Shown: one piece after another, positions 24,210-36,434 of the stretch | Position numbering within the stretch: the stretch's first letter is position 1 | Layout of the letters: each line of letters begins with the position of its first letter | Source of the DNA: Thelonectria olida | Taxonomy: Eukaryota; Ascomycota; Sordariomycetes; Hypocreales; Nectriaceae | Reading direction: 5' to 3' | Length of the DNA: 64,000 nucleotides | Assembly: GCA_020736575.1 (NCBI GenBank) | Contig: JAGPYM010000001.1 | Span: forward strand, 2,170,001 to 2,234,000 | Position numbers and translations under genes: made by a program | Notes under the pieces: model-generated | Database searches by the model: none | What the model saw: the letters and a program-made list of their open reading frames with translations, nothing else | Told to the model about the DNA's origin: nothing

Positions 24210-27007
24210 ATGGCTTCCTCAAGAATCTTTGTCAAGGGCTTGCCCCCAAACATCTCAGAAGCCGACTTTCGGAAACACTTCTCCGCCAATGGCCGCGAAA
24301 TCACCGATGTCAAGCTGATCCCCAAGCGTCGCATTGGCTATGTCGGCTACAAGACCCCTGATGTGGCCTCCAAGGCAGTCAAGTACTTCAACAAGTCTTA
24401 TATTCGCATGTCTAAGATTGCCGTCGAGACAGCTAAGCCCGTAAGTCATCACCACCCTCACACCGTGTCTCGCCAACCTCTTGCTGATGGAATGCTAGAT
24501 CTCCGACCCCGCCCTGATCAGAGGCTCGAACCCAACGCATTCCAGCCGTGACCTGGCAGGCAACATTTCCAAGGGATCGGATCTTCCGGCTGAGAATGAG
24601 CTGAGCTCCAAGAAACGGAAGCGAGACGAGCCAGTTGCGTCCGATCCCAAGCTGCGCGAATTCCTCCAGGTCATGAAAACCGGCCGAGAGGGCGCGCTGG
24701 ATAACGTTAGGGGAGATGACTTTGGCGACTCTCTCAATGCTCCCTCGGCTGCAGTGCCTGAGGAGGAGAGTGATGACGAGTATGAACAAATACCAACTCG
24801 AAGGGAGAAGCAACGCCGAATAGATCCACCGGCGCAGGCCCAAGCAGCACCATCTCAACCAGCTCAGCTGATGGAGATTGACACGCCACTCGGTGATCAG
24901 GAACCGGCTGCTGAAGAGCTCAGTGAGAGACCAGAGTCGAAACAGGCGGATCCTGAACGGGCGGGGCCTGCAGCAACAGATGACGACTGGCTACGATCAA
25001 GGACAAATCGGTTGCTGGACCTCGTTGATCCCGATGATCTGGAACGAATTCCTCAGCAGGACACGACCCCCGCCACTCATCAAACAGAGGAGGATCATGT
25101 TGATGACACTCCTCATGCCAACCCCCCGACAACGAAGGAGGTGGCGTTGGAGGAAGACGGCGGCGAGGGAGAAGCGGGTGAATCAACAACGGAGAGCACA
25201 GTGGACGCGATTCGCCGAACGTCTCGGCTCTTCGTAAGGAACCTCTCTTACACCACCACCGAGGAGGATCTTCGCGAGAGCTTTAAGAAGTTCGGAGAAC
25301 TCGAAGAGGTACGTGGTTAATTTTCTTGAATTTTGCTACACGAGAAACGCAACGTGATGAACCCCAGATAGGGACAGCTTATACATTGTATATGCTGAGA
25401 ACTTGGGCGAATATTTTAGTAGATGCTTCGATTGTCTGATTTGTTGCCTCACTTCTTCTTGTTATTGTTGGTCATCTATTGTTATCCATACCAACTAACA
25501 ATGCTAGGTCCATCTCCCGGTCAATGGTTCAGGAACCAGCAAGGGGTTTGCCCTGATCCTCTTCAAGGACCCATCCGCAGCGGTTGACGCATTCCAAGCC
25601 ATGGACGGGGCAACGTTTCAGGGGCGAATTGTTCACATCATTCCTGCGAGTGTGAAGAGAGACACTGGCCTGGATGAGTTTGCAATTTCGAAGCTCCCTT
25701 TGAAGAAACAAAACATGATCAGAAAGAAGGCCGAGGCTGCAGCAACCACCTTCAACTGGAATGCGCTTTACATGAGCCAGGATGCCGTCAACGCCTCTGT
25801 CGCAACCCGCCTTGGTGTTTCGAAGTCTGAGATGCTCGACCCTACTTCTGCCGATGCGGCCGTCAAACAGGCGATCGCAGAGACGAGCGTCATCCAAGAA
25901 ACCAAAGCATATTTCGCCGCTAATGGGGTCGACCTGGACGCCTTCAAGTCCCACAAGCGGGGCGACATGGCCATTTTGGTCAAGAACTTCCCGTACGGCA
26001 CTACGATCGACGAGCTGAGGAAACTTTTTGAGGAGTCTGGGCCGGTGCTGAGAGTGCTGATGCCCCCAAGCGGGACAATCGCCATTGTGCATTTTGCGCA
26101 GCCAGGTCACGCCAAGGCCGCATTTGGAAAGCTGGCGTACCGCCGGATCAAAGATAGCGTCCTCTTTTTGGAGAAGGCGCCAAGGGAACTCTTCAGGGGT
26201 GTCCAAATCGATCAGGTCACGGCACTAAAAGATCGGCCGACGACGGTTCAAAAGTTAAGTGTCAACGACTTGCTGTCACGCGGTGATAAGCCGGAGGAGG
26301 AAGACGTGCAAACGAGCACGATTTTTGTGCGAAATTTAAACTTCACTACGACAACGACTAGGTTGGCTGAGGCTTTCGAATCTCTCGACGGATTCGTTTC
26401 CGCCAGAGTTAAGACCAAGATGGATGCCAAGAAACCAGGCCAAACACTGAGCATGGGATTTGGCTTTGTGGAGTTCCGCTCCAAGGAGCAGGCGCAGGCA
26501 GCACTCAAGGTCATGGATGGCTTTGCTCTGGATGCTCACACGCTTGGAGCCAAGATGTCCCACAAGGGCCATGACGCAGCCGAGGAGCGTCGCCGCGATG
26601 ACAAGGCGAAGAAGGCTGCTGGACAGAGGACCAAGATCATTATCAAGAACTTGCCTTTCCAGACCACCAAGAAGGACATCCGCACGCTATTCGGCACCTA
26701 CGGGCAACTCAGATCCGTGCGGGTCCCGAAGAAGGCAGACTATACCGCAAGGGGATTTGCCTTCGCAGACTTTGTCACCCCCAGGGAAGCCGAGAACGCA
26801 CTAATCGCGCTGAAGGATACCCACCTTCTCGGCCGCAAGCTGGTACTTGACTTTGCGGAAGCTGAGGCGGTTGATGCTGAGGAGGAAATTGCGAAGATGC
26901 AGAAGAAGGTTGGAGGACAGGTCAATAAGGTAGCCCTTCAGCAGTTGACGGGACGAGGGAGATCGAGGGTCAATATTGGCAACGAACAAGACGAATTCGA
27001 GGGTTGA
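24210..27007 (+). CDS. mrd1: MRD1, multiple RNA-binding domain protein (pre-rRNA processing)
   Basis: Three exons, 24210-24440, 24499-25308 and 25508-27007, give 846 aa, the expected length for fungal MRD1. Five RRMs are visible by their RNP motifs: RRM1 from residue 4 (RIFVKGLPPNISEADFRKHF), RRM2 near 319 (RLFVRNLSYTTTEEDLRESF, interrupted by intron 2), RRM3 near 501 (ILVKNFPYGTTIDELRKLF), RRM4 near 617 (IFVRNLNFTTTTTRLAEAF) and RRM5 near 722 (IIIKNLPFQTTKKDIRTLF). An acidic, low-complexity linker joins RRM1 and RRM2. MRD1 associates with the 35S pre-rRNA and U3 snoRNA in the nucleolus and is needed for 18S rRNA maturation. Introns are 58 and 199 nt, with GTAAGT/GTACGT donors and GCTAG acceptors. 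The start is the first ATG in frame. It lies head-to-tail with abaA. Confidence 0.95.
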
Positions 27008-27970
27008 AGCGAATGCAATACTATTATTCCCTCCAACAACACCCACGTCCACCTGTGTCCGCATAACGAGTGAAAAGAGCCAGGCAAGGCAAGGCTGAAG
27101 TGCCCTCGGCGCCAGATGTGGACTTCCCTTGAGAAGGGATTGATCAATGATGGGATTCCACTGGCAGGATGACAGCTACTAGCGGACCACTCCTCAAATC
27201 AGAGGGTGAGGCTACCATGCAGGCGTGGGGCCTGCCAGTGTTTGTCAAAGAACCCGGCTTGCTTGACGTGTGTCCAATCTCGACCACATACCTTGGCCCG
27301 TCTGGTGAACTGGTGGGTTCCTCGTCTGCTCGCACCCCCCCCTTGGGGTTGAGACAAAGACAGCCACTCACCCCGTCAATCCTGTTCCCGCCGGCGTCCT
27401 CATCCTCCCTTGCATACTTAACGCCCTCTCTTCCTGCCATGTGCCGGTGGCTGTCGTCACTGCGCACAATTGGCCGCCACGTCCCTTGGAGCTCAGACAT
27501 CCCTCGGCGCGAGTGCTCCTGAGAGTTCCCCGCTATGGGATCGTGGCAGCGCCCTTCCCACTCCCCTCCGTGTAGTTACCCTCCTTGTCTTAATGGATGG
27601 GTGAATGGATCTCGAACCGAATCGCACGTATTTTAGGTTGTGGAGGGGCAAAGTTGCTGAACCGCCCCGAGCAGCCCTCGCCGTGGACTATCTAGCTCTC
27701 CTTCGCCCCCAGGCCAGGTCTTGGAATTATATCCTCAAATAGTTTCTCATCAATACTTTCTTCGTTCCAGTGGCTGGCCCTGCTTCTCTTCAGGCATACA
27801 TCTATCCCACCATTCCACGTCTTGAATTCCTTTCAGCATTTCTCATTCTCTTCCGTCTGCAACTCGTTCCCATTCGTAAAGCAGCAAAAGGCATTCTGCT
27901 GGTGAGAGCCTATTGCTTGTGAGAGTCCTCGCCGGCATTCCTTGCCTTGTTCTATTCAGCAGCTGCCGCC
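27008..27970. other. intergenic spacer and abaA upstream region
   Basis: Contains the MRD1 3' flank and the promoter and leader of the TEA-factor gene. No ORF here is convincing. The C/T-rich tract from about 27690 to 27860 looks like a fungal leader. Confidence 0.55.
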
Positions 27971-30711
27971 ATGTCTTCATCACTCTACCACCCGCGGCCG
28001 GTGCTGTCGTCGCAGAGATACTCACCTCCCACGGATTACGTCGATGCCCGGAGAGGTAGCACGTACGGTGCTGGTCGGCTGCCGCTCCGCGAGGCCAACG
28101 GCAATGCCCAGTCACACAGCTTCAACAGCATGGTATCATGCTACCCGAACTCAGTTGGCCTCTCATCCTCCATGCCGACAAACATCCCGGCCCCGATGGT
28201 CCCTTCTCAATCGTTCGACTGCCTGTACCGAGTTTCGACGCCTCGCAACCAGCCTCGCTATCAACGGAGGGCGAGGAACAGCGTGAACCCTCTCTATTAC
28301 TGGCCGGCCTTCCGCCAGTACCGCAACAGACAAGCTCACAAAGATACACAGAAGGACAAGGGTGGTGTCTGGAGGAGGCCAGAGCTCGAGGATGCCTTTG
28401 TTGACTGTAAGAGCTTATCAGATTCTGGCCATACCAGGGTTGGATCGCTAACAACAAGGAATAGCCGTCTTGTTGATGCCTCACATGGGCCGACGCAAGT
28501 TTTCCATGGGAGGAAAGCTTCACGGCCGCAACATGCTCATCAGTGAATACATCTTTGTCATCTGTGTGGCTCTGCTTGGCAGCAAGGAAATCTTCCGAAT
28601 CGACAACAGCAACGACAGCATCGAACAGATGGGACGGAAGCAGGTGTCTAGCCACATGCAGGTTGTCAAGAAGTTCTTTGAGGACTTGCGATGCTGTGAG
28701 TTTACCATGGCTCCTTACCCAAGCCAACAGCTTACTGATGCTGGGAACTGTAGTTCACTTCCTATTCCCCTCCGAGGAGAAGAAGGAACCCGGTTCAACC
28801 AACTCGGATGATTACTACGACGAAGAAGAGCAAGAGTCGTTCAAGTCCAACCCTGTCCTGACTGCCCTTGCTGAGGGTCGAGTCCCGGACGTGAAGCCCA
28901 ACTACGAGTACTTTTCTCAGCTTCTGGGGATTCAGTCGCTGATTACGGTGCGACCAAAGACGTGCGAGGTGTTTGTGTCATCGTCGGACGTCAAGTTCCG
29001 AGACGAGATTGCCTACGACGCGAACAACACCCCCCTGGACCAGGAGTCGTTCCCTCACCTCAACAAGTACAGCAACTGCGATGATAGCCCCAACGTTCTT
29101 GGCAAAGATGTCCTTCTACATGAGTACACACGATCTCTGGACCGGTCGACTTCGGCCTGCGTGAAGACGGTTACTCGTCGATGGCAGAAGGACGCGCCCG
29201 AGATGTATGAGACGCTCGATCTCCCCACGCGAGATGAAGAGTGTCTCCTCCTCGAGATGTGTGCTACCATCGAGCTACACGAGCATGCCAAGTTCCCCTC
29301 GGGGTCTGAGCTGACGGGCTTTGTCGAGGTGGCTGTCACACAACCCAACCTCCAGAACCACCGCTGGAAGTGCGTGACTCGACTCACCCGTCCTGCCGAG
29401 CTCCACAGTGAGGATGCGAAGCCGTCTGTGTACAGCAATGAGACTGGCATTCACCGACGGGGATGCAGCGACTCCAAGCATGACTGCGACTGCCACACGA
29501 GATCCCGCCCAGACATTCACGTTCCCTTCCCGGCTGTTGAATGGGCCACCATCCTGAGCACTGCTGTCCAGTATCCCGATGTTGAGCACCAGCGTAAGAA
29601 GGAGAAGCGCGCAAAGGATGATGGACGCAAGAAGCTTGATCTGGAACGATCTAGCAGCAAGCGTAAGCGGTCTGAGGATGACGGCGATGCTGCTTCATGG
29701 GCTCGACGTGAGCTTACTGGAAGTGACTTGATCTGCAAAGTGGCCATGTATCAAGAGCTTTGGTCATGTGCCCCCGACTCTACGCGATGGACTCGGCAGG
29801 CCATCATCTTCTGGCGATTCAACACGACGAACCAGTGGTACAAGTATAGCCCTGTCTTCAAGCCCGCTGGTACTTCCTGGCGTTGGCTCACAGTCAACGA
29901 CCCCATGTCGCGATACCACCAACAGAAGGCTCTCGTGTACCCCTCTACCTCCGTCTCAAGAGACACCGTCATGTCGCCGACACCTTCGGTCGGCCAACAC
30001 ATGACGGCAGTCATGAACGAGACGTTCAGCTCGGCATGGGACAATGGCGTGACACTGCCGCAGGTGCCCAACACAAACAACGGCCTCACACTGTTCGAGT
30101 CCTTCTCCAACGGCCTCGCCACGCCGCCACCAACAGCAGGCCTGCACCCGTCATATCCAACCAACTTTGACCATAACATGTCCCAGACCACGGGCGTCGG
30201 CTTCTTGCCCACCACGTGCACCACGGCGGCGGGCGCAGAGCCCCAGCAGCCCAACTCGGCGGCTCACGGCCCAGCTGCCACCTACTTTGACAACGCCGGC
30301 CCAACGACGTTGTCGGACCTCAAGCCTGCCATGTCGGCGGTCAACCCCTTCTCAGGCTCGTCTTCGACGACGGCGCTCGACTTGTCGAACCCGCTCGTCT
30401 ACGACCATGGAGAGGTCGACACGGGAGGTCTTCAGGGCTGGGACATGCCGACGCTAGATCCATGGCATCCATCAGGTGCTCCTGGACCAGCTTCTGCGGG
30501 TGGCGCTACCGACTGGGCAGCGCACCCAACGGCATCCAAGGTCGAGACTCACGACCAGTCTGCCATGTGGGCTCCCGCGCAGTGGGCGCAGATGACGGGA
30601 GCGGGAGCGGCAGCGGAAGTAGAGCGTGAGGGAAGCCCACGGCCGATGAAGCGACGGCGAGGAGACACGATTGATGGGCATGTGCCTGTCACAGTGACGA
30701 CAGCATGGTAA
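27971..30711 (+). CDS. abaA: AbaA-type TEA/ATTS-domain transcription factor
   Basis: Exons 27971-28406, 28465-28695 and 28754-30711 join to 874 aa; both introns are 58 nt. The TEA domain (about residues 130-225) spans both introns: VWRRPELEDAFVD, LLMPHMGRRKFSMGGKLHGR, NMLISEYIFVICVALLGSKE, then the DNA-recognition helix RKQVSSHMQVVKKFF and the RCFHFLFPS segment typical of AbaA. AbaA acts between BrlA and WetA in conidiophore (phialide) development and binds CATTCY elements. A short insertion (IDNSNDSIEQMG) lies just before the recognition helix. A bipartite basic cluster (RKKEKRAKDDGRKK, SSKRKR) lies near residue 490. The C-terminal third is Pro/Thr/Ala-rich and ends in a basic KRRRGD segment. 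The start gives an MSSSLYHPRP N-terminus, in a GCCGCCATGT context. Confidence 0.93.
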
Positions 30712-32524
30712 GAGAGAGAGAAAGAAAGAAAGCGAAAAGGAGAAGGGTTTAGAGGGAGACATGTTCATGGGGGAATGAATGGGATCAATGTACTGCTAGG
30801 AAAATGATGGTCACGTCACGACGTCTCGCAAGAGCTCTACTGTTTGGATGATCTGGATGGGCGTTTTATGGGATGACATTTTGGTTGTTCGTTTACTGGC
30901 AAAACAGATCATATCATGTTTGATTATAGAGAGATGACCAGGCATAAGTTAATTTCTAGGTTAGGTAGGGCAAACAGAGGAACTGGGCTTGAAATGTCAG
31001 AGCGATTGCCGTGTTTTGCGTGTGAGTGAAGGCATCGTGAGCTTCCTACACATGTTGATGCGCAGTGGCTTTGTCCATGATTGATTGAGGCGGGCGTGAA
31101 TCATGGCGACACAAGCACTCAGACACCCCCGGCGTCTCTCAATCTGGCTGAAGAGAGGAATGTCTCAGAGGGAGGAAACGGGTAATTCTCCATATCTCAA
31201 CCAGGCCAGACGCACCACTATTGGGTGCCCTGAAGGAGGGTGTTGGCGTCACACGCCCCTCGAGACAACTTTATTGAAGCCGAAAAGACGGGCTGAAGAT
31301 TAGACTTTTTACATGTCCCGTATTGTATCTATAGCGAGAGGGAGCAAGGAACGAGATAAGGAAGGGATTGGTAAACGACCTTCGGAGGATTTGAGCATGT
31401 CTGAGACTGGGCGGTTTTGGTGACTGAGACATGGGCGTGCATTTGAGGCTTTCAAGCACGATGGAGCAAGCCTGCCTGTCTTTGTTTCTTTGTGCCATGT
31501 ACGTACGTTTTGTTGGGGGTCTATGGGATGGCTGCATGCATCGAGCGAGTGTTTCGAGGTTCGAGGTTGGAGGCGATTTGACCAACGGTTTTGGTGGACG
31601 AGGGAGGGAGGCGAAACCAGGGGACGTGGAGGGGTATTGGGCATTTTGAGAGAAGGGGATTCATCCTTATGAAGGAGTGAGTGAGTGGAATGGCGACGAT
31701 TCGTACTCGATCAGATGGGTGCTACAACGACGACGACAACGGCCGCCAACAGGTAATTAAGGAGCAGGCACACACAAGATTGGAGACGCCAGCGAGACAG
31801 AGAGGGCAGAAAAGGCCGAGGCGGAAAAAAAAAAAACGAGTTGGCTGAACGAGCAAACAGTGACAGAAACGTTTGGAATAAACACGGAGCGTCTTCAAAA
31901 CAAGTCGTGTTTGATGCTTTCGTCCAGACGCAGCTGACACGGCGACGTCGGTGCCTTCCTGAGTTGGCTATCTTGATGACTGTTTGTCGTTTGCTGGCGC
32001 TTGACCAAACGATTGGGCGGCAGAGAGTTGATGCAAGCAAGGGTTGGGTGGGACGAGGCCGAGGAAGAGAGATGAGCCTCACCGGAGACCATGAGTGTGA
32101 GAGCGGGCGAGAGTGCGTCGATTGAATGGGCGTTCGCAGGTGCAGCGAAGATTGGCGACAAGGGTCGATCCCTGCTGGTGGCTTCAAAGGGTTCGCGTTG
32201 AGGGCGTGAGAGCCAATTGGTGGTTGGCCAAGGGAGCGCGCTTGCGACAGTTGCTAAGAATAAGGCGGAGATAGTACCCAGGTAGGTATGCACCTAAAGT
32301 AGGTGAGGTACCTAGGTAGTGGAAAGAATCGATCTATAGGCAATTAGACGCCCAGTCTCATGTTGAGCCGCCAGCCAGAAGACCAGAACCAATCCTGCCT
32401 GTTGCAACTTCGGAGGCCGTTACGGTAGCCTTGCGGTCGTTTCTATTCGTATCTGTGGCCGTTTCATTGTCCTACTATTGATTTTGTTTCAGGCCTTTTT
32501 CTTTTCTTTTCATTTTATTCATCT

Positions 32525-32564
<40 letters not shown>

Positions 32565-33866
32565 CGTCTCCACCACCACCAACAACGACCAACCCATCGG
32601 CGGCTAAGGTCCAATCCCCTCCTCCGAAACACTCTCAACTTCAACTCAACTCTCGATTAATTAGTTGCCATGCCCTGTCCTGTCGGCACTCGACCCCCCG
32701 CTGCATCTATCTGCAGCGCTTCCCCAGACACGCGAACCCCTCCCCAAGTGCCCATGCTCTGTGCCGTGCCCATACGATGCGATGCCGATGCCGATGCCTC
32801 GTTTCATGCCCCGTCTGCTGTCGTCCCATGTCCCGGGTTCTGGCTGTCCAAGAGACCAGTCTAGATGACCCAAGTCTGAATCGTTCTATTCTTTCCTGTC
32901 CAAAGACCGTTTCCTAGACCATCTGCCATCCTTCGATATGCCCACCCCCCGTAGTTGTTTCAATTCGGCTGCCTGCCGTTGCTTGCTTGATTGTGTGTCC
33001 GTCCTCCTCCTCTTCTTCAACCCTCCTGTCCTCCCATCTCATCTCATCTCCGTCTCTCTGAAGTCGCACTCTCTCTCCCTCTCTCGGCCATACTTGCACG
33101 TGTCACTCTGTTCCCCTCTGTGAATCACGAAACAGCTGGATAATGGCATAGAGAGGTTCAACAGCTTCTTCCTTTTTCCTTTTTTTCTCTTTCTCTTCTT
33201 CTGAGCGTACCCCTCCCCCCCCCTTTGAACTATACTCGCTTTTTACAACTCCAAGACCACATTCCTTGTGCTTCAATTGCTTTCTTTGAGGTTTCAGCAG
33301 GACTGAACTACCACCGAACAAAAAAACTACTACGCTTTTGCGCTGGCCGCTCCATTATTGCCCGTCATTGTGTGCGAGAGAACAAGGACTCATTGGCCAC
33401 AAGAGAATAAAGCAAGCCCTTTATTCACACTCGACTTTTCTCTCTATTGTTCGTTCACTCGCGCAAAGAACCGCCAACCACTAAGAGTTCATCCTGACTC
33501 CTCGTCACTGCCCGCCAGCCGTCAAGCACGCGCTCACAACTCTCGACCAATAAACCGCAACTCGCTCACTAACTGTTCTTCTCTCAATAAACAAACTCGA
33601 CCTCCTCTTCGCTTCTTCACCTGACCTGTGGTGACGAAACGAGTCTCTTCTCGCTCTCTTTCACTCAGCACAACAAATCGAACACGGCCCTTTCTTCGCG
33701 CGAACACAACAAGCCCTCCAGACACTCCTTTATTATCGTCGAGCATCTGCTTTGCGCCTCTCTCCGACTTGATCGGCTTTCTTATCATTCTTCTCGAGCA
33801 CTTTTCAACCCAGTTTTCAGAAACACAAACACGAATCTACGCACTTCTCCTTCGCGCAAAGCTAGC
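30712..33866. other. long spacer and leader of the secreted-protein gene
   Basis: About 3.2 kb. It starts with the abaA 3' flank (GA-rich at 30712-30740). A dense cluster of CCTAGGTA-type motifs lies at 32278-32320, a T35 tract at 32526-32560, and a strongly pyrimidine-rich stretch runs from about 32940 to 33860 just ahead of the next start codon. A minus-strand frame from 32293 looks like a signal peptide but has no ATG (see rejected items). Confidence 0.55.
32526..32560. repeat. T35 homopolymer tract
   Basis: Thirty-five consecutive T about 1.3 kb upstream of the secreted-protein gene. It may exclude nucleosomes, or its length may be a sequencing artefact. Confidence 0.9.
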
Positions 33867-35606
33867 ATGAAGATCACCTCCAAGAACGCAGCCGCTCTCG
33901 CGGCCGGCGCCATGCTCGCCATGACGCCCTCCGTTTCCGCCCACTCCTGGATCGAGTTCGCAAAGAAACTCGCCAAGAACGGCACCATGATCGGGGCAAC
34001 TGGTTACCCGCGCGGCTACGTCGCCCGCGACTCGACCAGCCCGGCCTACTCAGACTCGATCCCGCAGAACATCCTCCCCGTCAACGGCCAGTCGGCCTAC
34101 TCGGGCAACGAGGTGCTCAACAAGTTCCAGTACACGGCCACGCCCGACTACCCCATGCTCGAGGCCGCCGCCGGCGACTACATCGCCATCATGCACCTCG
34201 AGAACGGCCACACAACCCTCCCCCAGAACCAGCCCAAGAAGCCCCTGAACCGCGGCACCATCTACTTCTACGGCACCAGCCAGCCCAAGGACGAGGAGAA
34301 GCTCTTCGACGTCCACCTGCTCTGGAACAAGGACGGCACCGGCGGCGACAAGCGCGGCAAGCTCCTGGCCACGCGCAACTACGACGACGGCCAGTGCTAC
34401 CAGACCAACCCGGGCGCCCTCAGCACCGACCGCGCCGCAAAGTACGCCAACCAGGGCGCAAAGCACGACGAGGAGCTCGCCTGCCAGTCCGACATCAAGC
34501 TGCCCGACAACCTGGCCGAGGGCTCCGTCTACACCGTCTACTGGTACTGGGACTGGCCCGACCTCAACGCCGACGCCATCGACATGAACGCCACCACCAA
34601 CGGCAAGTTTCCCTGGGCCGGCACCTTCATGCGCGGCCAGAAGGACCCCAACGGCTTCGCCATGGACGCCATCGCCCGCAACGAGAGCTACTCCAGCGTC
34701 ATGGACATCAAGATCACCGGTGCCAGCGCCGCCTCGTTTGCCGCCAAGGACTCCATCGCCCTGGACTATGTCGACGACCAGAACATCTACTCGGTCGGCA
34801 TCGAGGCCCAGATGGCCAACAACTTCCAAGTCGACGTCGGCGGCACTGCTACCGGCACTGCCACCGGCACTGTCGTGGCCACTACCCCCGTCGTCTCCTT
34901 CCCTGCTGTGACCACCACGACCGCTGCCAACGGCGGCTCTTCCGACGGAGTTGTCGCAACCGTCACCGTTACGCAGACGGTTCGTCCTCCTGCGTCCGTC
35001 ACCACCGTCTATGTCACTGTGCCCGCCGACCAGATGACCGAAACCGGTGCGCCCGAGAGCACCTCCACCACCACCAAGACGCTCATGGTCACCAAGCCTG
35101 TGACCGTCACAGGTGGCACCGACGACATTGTGGCCAAGCCCTCTTCGACCTCGACCTTCTTCCTGACCCTCACCACCCACATCAACAAGAACGAAGGCGC
35201 GGAGCCTACCTCGACTTCGACCGCCTATCTCACTCTGACCACCCACATCAACGAGGCCGACTCAGAGCAAACGTCGACCGAGTATGTCACGCTCACTACT
35301 CACATCACGCCCGTCGTCCCTGCCCAGTCGTCGACCGTGTCGACTTCAACCTACTGGAAGACCATGTACACGACCGTCAAGTCGGACGCGGCCAAGGCCA
35401 CTCTCCCAGGCGGCTCATTCCAAGAGACCCTTCTTCCCGACAACGTCTCCAACACTGCCCAGGCGACCCCGGCCACGACGAGCATCCCCGGAGGCTCGTT
35501 CCGTGAGTCCCTGCTCTCTGTTGACAGCTCCGCGACTTCTACCGCCACTGCAGCCGTCCAGACTCCGTACCGTCGACGTGCGAACTGGGCTCTCGGTGCA
35601 TTCTAG
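33867..35606 (+). CDS. secreted protein with N-terminal His (LPMO-like), Ser/Thr-rich tail
   Basis: A single exon of 579 aa. Residues 1-25 are a signal peptide with an SVSA cleavage site, which would leave mature His26-Ser-Trp. A free N-terminal His is the first ligand of the copper 'histidine brace' in lytic polysaccharide monooxygenases, and His110 or His115 (IMHLENGH) is a candidate second ligand. The N-terminal domain (about 26-310) contains GYPRGYVARD, YWYWDWPDLN and several Cys, and resembles fungal secreted proteins that I believe fall in the DUF7492 group; I am not sure of the family. The tail (about 310-579) is Ser/Thr-rich, probably O-glycosylated, with three copies of a LTLTTHI-containing repeat and two PGGSF[QR]E[TS]LL repeats. 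No clear GPI signal is seen. Codon third positions are extremely G/C-rich, which creates long shadow ORFs in other frames. Copper-dependent or cell-wall function is inferred. Confidence 0.85.
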   Translation: MKITSKNAAALAAGAMLAMTPSVSAHSWIEFAKKLAKNGTMIGATGYPRGYVARDSTSPAYSDSIPQNILPVNGQSAYSGNEVLNKFQYTATPDYPMLEAAAGDYIAIMHLENGHTTLPQNQPKKPLNRGTIYFYGTSQPKDEEKLFDVHLLWNKDGTGGDKRGKLLATRNYDDGQCYQTNPGALSTDRAAKYANQGAKHDEELACQSDIKLPDNLAEGSVYTVYWYWDWPDLNADAIDMNATTNGKFPWAGTFMRGQKDPNGFAMDAIARNESYSSVMDIKITGASAASFAAKDSIALDYVDDQNIYSVGIEAQMANNFQVDVGGTATGTATGTVVATTPVVSFPAVTTTTAANGGSSDGVVATVTVTQTVRPPASVTTVYVTVPADQMTETGAPESTSTTTKTLMVTKPVTVTGGTDDIVAKPSSTSTFFLTLTTHINKNEGAEPTSTSTAYLTLTTHINEADSEQTSTEYVTLTTHITPVVPAQSSTVSTSTYWKTMYTTVKSDAAKATLPGGSFQETLLPDNVSNTAQATPATTSIPGGSFRESLLSVDSSATSTATAAVQTPYRRRANWALGAF

Positions 35607-36434
35607 AGGATAGCCCGTTTCAACAATGACGACGAATGCTGATGTTTGCACGCCTCTCAAGTCTACGAGTTTCCTTTTTCCTGTACAAGAATATTATTCC
35701 CCGCCCCACGGCATATGACTTACGTCTCACTCCCCCTTTCGGTCTTTCTCGTTCTGCTATTCGTTCACTTCCCCATATATACTTTATACGACCATCATGA
35801 CGGCGCCGGGAGAAGATACACGGCATCCTCCAATCGATCCGATCGGCATGGGGGCGGGGGCCAACATATAGGTGGTGTTGGATAGGTAGTCAATAACGAA
35901 TTGATTACGTCTGTTGTTGCTTGAGGCAGCAGAGATTGAGGGAATGCGCCGGCCATTTTCTTCTTCTTCTTCATCTTCGTCTTTTTACCCTCTTTCTTTT
36001 CCATTTGCTTTCTGCGAGTTTGATCTGGTTCGAATGGGATCGGTGGATAAAAGGAGATATTCCAGGGATAGATGGCAACTGGACACTTCCAAAGATGGGA
36101 AATCTTTGAGAAATACAATACACTCGATTTTCAAACCCTATCTTGCCATGACGAACGACTTGTGTGACGGTAACGGGGCCGACCTTGGAGGCACTGATGA
36201 ATTGATGCTGTGATTGTCTTTGAAACGCCAGTCTGTTGTGTATCATAGTTCATGCCGGGGCAAGCAAACACGGACATGATGTGCCCCGAGGAAGCATTAC
36301 ACTTGCAGAATGAGCGCGTGCAACAATGTACATGTTTACAAAACCGCCCAACCATGGAGCGTCATCGACGAGCACCCAGACGGGTATCTACATTATCGTT
36401 CTCTGGAATCTGCGAGCTCCTACTATCCCTTTGT
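35607..36434. other. convergent 3' spacer
   Basis: Lies between the stop codons of the secreted-protein gene (plus) and the cyclophilin gene (minus). It has pyrimidine-rich stretches near 35960-36010. No gene is seen. Confidence 0.6.

Noticed and set aside
31895..32293. Minus-strand ORF with a convincing signal-peptide-like start (small secreted protein).
   Set aside because: The first codon is GTG; no ATG precedes the hydrophobic stretch and no upstream exon with matching splice sites was found.
34050..35246. 398-aa antisense ORF and a 370-aa +1-frame ORF over the secreted-protein gene.
   Set aside because: Both are shadows caused by extreme G/C at codon third positions; the sense frame has a signal peptide and protein-like sequence.
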